A DNA stretch of 64,000 bases, taken from positions 1-64,000 of the forward strand of contig CASDXF010000002.1 of NCBI GenBank assembly GCA_949285075.1. The letters are read 5' to 3'. Position numbers and translations under genes: made by a program. Every line of letters starts with the position of its first letter. Positions within the stretch are counted from its first letter, which is position 1. Below the pieces are notes generated by a model. The model was not told the DNA's origin and searched no databases. It saw only the letters and a list, made by a program, of their open reading frames with translations. Shown here piece by piece: positions 62,289-64,000 of this stretch. The stretch comes from an uncultured Bacteroides sp. Lineage in GTDB: Bacteria; Bacteroidota; Bacteroidia; Bacteroidales; Bacteroidaceae.

Positions 62289-64000
62289 TCAGAAGCCTGA
62301 CCGTTTTGGTGACGTTTTTATAAACGCCGCTTCACTTTTCCGCCCGCCGCAGCCGTAAGCCTTCAGCCGTTTTCTGAGGACGGGCAGGCTGTCGGGCAGC
62401 TTATTGATGTCGCTTTCGCCGAAGGTCTCCTTCATCCGGACGATGGGTTCTACGTTGGCCACGCCGCACCACGGCAGCCACTTGCCGACGGAGCGGAACG
62501 CCAAGTCCGCCACGTTGGTGGCCTCGGGAGCGAAGGCCCGGTACTTGTAGCCCATCTTTCCGTCGAAGTCGGTGCACGACTTGCTGTTGTTCTGTACGAG
62601 CAGCGCCATCGTACGGAATCGCTCCTCTCCCGTCTTGACGTACAGTTTATACAGCTCGTAGTAGACGAAGGCGATGAAGTTGTCCGCTCCGGAGTGTCCC
62701 GTAGAGATGACGGAGAAGCCGGAGACGCCGCCCCGGGTGAAGGGATTCATTGCCTTGTCCTTCTCGTCGCGGCAGGGGATGGCGAAGTCGTAGCAGTATA
62801 CCCAGCTCATCACGCAGCAGGCCGCGTGCTCTGCCGCCTTCAGGTATTTCGGGTCGCCGCTCAGGTCGTGGGCCGCGTTGAATCCGTATAGTGCGAACAC
62901 GGCGGCCTCCTTGTCCACCGTGTTCGGATTGTCCGGAGTGCCTCCGACGTACTTGCCCAGTTTGGCGTACAGCTCCTCGTACGCGTAGTCCGCCGCCTTT
63001 AGCGCGGCCGTTTGGTATATAGGGTCTTGGAAGTACTCGTATGCCTTCGCCAAGAAGCGGATGGCTACCGGCGTGTTGAGCTTGGAGGCTCCGAAGGTAT
63101 TGCGGCCTCCTCCCGTCTCCACGCTTCCGTCGGTGCGGTACGCCCGGGCGAATGAGCCGTCAGGGTTTTGTCTTTCTACTAAATGGCGGGCTACCTTTTC
63201 CAATGCCGCCCTCCACTCGGGATGCGCCTCGCCGTACGCGTCCGCCGTCCGGCAGGCGTCGAGCAGTCCCTCCATGCCGTCTACCATGCAGCGCAGGAAG
63301 CAGGGGTACGGCCGCGCGCATCCGGCGCTTTCGTCGTTGGCGGGGTCCCACCACACTGTGGGGAAATAGTCACGCGTGATGGCGGGCGAGGTCCAGAAGT
63401 CGATGATGGCCCTTCCTTTCGCGGCGGTGGCCTCGTCCTTCCGCTCCAGTCCGTATCGGTACAGATGATAGCCTACGGCCATCTGCTGTCCCACGAATCC
63501 CATCTGGAAGGAGACCCCTTCCGAATTGCCTCCGTCCGGCAGGTCGAGCGACCACGGCAGTCCCGCGGCTTTCGTCGTTCCCGTGCCGTATTGCCTGAAT
63601 TCCGACCGGAAGATGTCGAGGTTGTAGGCGTATATGCTGTCGACGCTGATGTCCGCGATTTCCGGAGCTTCCAAGTCGAACGCTTGCGAGTAGGCGGAGA
63701 CCATCGCCTCGTTATAGTCCCGCTCGCGGTCGGGAATGAGGGCTAAGGTGTACGCCTGCTCCACGCCCGGCCTGAGCGGATGGAAGCGGTATATCCACCC
63801 CTCTCTCGACTTCGCTTCCCGCGGGACGGGCTCGTAGCTCCTCGGCCCTTCGGCGCACGGGTAGCGGAAGTCTACCGAAGGTTCATGCGGGGAAAGCGTA
63901 TAGCCGATAGAGCCGTACCTGACGCTGTCGCTTACGATACCTGCGGGGCCTCCGCCCGGGTAGCCTCCCGCGCTGATGTCGGGATGGAGGTGCTGCAAAG
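62289..64000 (-). CDS. Six-hairpin glycosidase-like protein, N-terminus outside window
   Basis: A frame of about 570 codons open to the window edge; the start lies beyond it. Alternating helices with patterns such as HLVERQNPDGSFARAYRTDG, RFLAKAYEYFQDPIYQTAAL and STGHSGADNFIAFVYYELYK suggest an (alpha/alpha)6 toroid of the glycoside-hydrolase kind, but I cannot name the family. FMGYKYRAFAPEATNV-like and LPWCGVANVEPIV segments close the domain. It precedes aqpZ by 84 bases on the same strand; aqpZ has its own promoter. Confidence 0.6.
   Translation of the reverse strand, partial: LQHLHPDISAGGYPGGGPAGIVSDSVRYGSIGYTLSPHEPSVDFRYPCAEGPRSYEPVPREAKSREGWIYRFHPLRPGVEQAYTLALIPDRERDYNEAMVSAYSQAFDLEAPEIADISVDSIYAYNLDIFRSEFRQYGTGTTKAAGLPWSLDLPDGGNSEGVSFQMGFVGQQMAVGYHLYRYGLERKDEATAAKGRAIIDFWTSPAITRDYFPTVWWDPANDESAGCARPYPCFLRCMVDGMEGLLDACRTADAYGEAHPEWRAALEKVARHLVERQNPDGSFARAYRTDGSVETGGGRNTFGASKLNTPVAIRFLAKAYEYFQDPIYQTAALKAADYAYEELYAKLGKYVGGTPDNPNTVDKEAAVFALYGFNAAHDLSGDPKYLKAAEHAACCVMSWVYCYDFAIPCRDEKDKAMNPFTRGGVSGFSVISTGHSGADNFIAFVYYELYKLYVKTGEERFRTMALLVQNNSKSCTDFDGKMGYKYRAFAPEATNVADLAFRSVGKWLPWCGVANVEPIVRMKETFGESDINKLPDSLPVLRKRLKAYGCGGRKSEAAFIKTSPKRSGF

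Noticed and set aside
1-64000. tRNA and rRNA genes and insertion sequences.
   Set aside because: No cloverleaf with T-loop consensus, no rRNA segment and no transposase frame was seen in the window.

Overview
The window is chromosomal DNA of a Bacteroidales bacterium (Bacteroides/Parabacteroides/Tannerella-like; the genus cannot be fixed by eye). The evidence is many Bacteroidetes-type promoters (TAnnTTTG -7 boxes), many lipoproteins with Bacteroidales-type architectures (PCMD/calycin-like, DUF4965 glutaminase-like, GH106, NagZ/beta-lactamase fusion), a MarR-linked CoA-disulfide-reductase/rhodanese/TusA/DsrE fusion, and a prfB gene with the RF2 programmed frameshift. Most genes are moderately GC-rich. 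Two stretches (about 11.8-14.4 and 16.9-18.1 kb) and the gene at 56.3-58.2 kb are visibly AT-rich and look like accessory DNA.

Layout. 0-0.75 kb: tails of two tandem related secreted proteins, the second frameshifted. 0.9-3.7 kb: redox/sulfur fusion enzyme plus MarR regulator. 4.1-7.15 kb: a tight three-gene operon (DUF262 protein, AAA/DUF3696 ATPase, unrecognised protein) with its own consensus promoter and the layout of an anti-phage system. 7.2-9.2 kb: membrane HTH protein, small membrane protein and a frameshifted lipoprotein. 9.7-18.9 kb: transglutaminase-like lipoprotein followed by a duplicated module of Wzy/O-antigen-ligase-TPR membrane protein plus a member of an unrecognised secreted/lipoprotein family. 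19-31.3 kb: DUF4965 glutaminase-like enzyme, small paralogous proteins, AraC regulator, sugar isomerase, GH106 rhamnosidase and an ArgE/DapE-type peptidase. 31.4-55.8 kb: mainly housekeeping genes (long-chain acyl-CoA synthetase, prfB, CYTH, MgtC/DUF4010, rplS, NagZ-like fusion, LuxR/acetyltransferase pair, TsaC, ClC channel, fmt, rpe, comEC, nrnA, pnp). 55.8-64 kb: a candidate structured RNA, an AT-rich lipoprotein, a PCMD lipoprotein, aquaporin and a truncated glycosidase-like gene.

The intergenic DNA is unusual. A 22-bp repeat unit centred on CTCGCGAG recurs in at least six places, and three of these copies are extended ~190-215 bp elements lying at gene 3' ends. A second, unrelated 22-bp array (TGTA-phased) sits upstream of 22764. 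Two different 23-bp arrays lie side by side at 61.1-61.4 kb. Periods of about two helical turns in unrelated sequences suggest operator-like or nucleoid-related arrays or a shared expansion process. Other notable regulatory DNA is a TGTCACA cluster before the transglutaminase gene, a 16-bp palindrome that is a head-on pair of promoter boxes between luxR and maa, and an orphan promoter-plus-terminator pair on the minus strand near 58.3 kb.

The strongest candidates for undescribed biology are the DUF262/DUF3696 operon, the duplicated Wzy-TPR/lipoprotein module, the 22-23-bp intergenic repeat families and the structured RNA at 56.1 kb.
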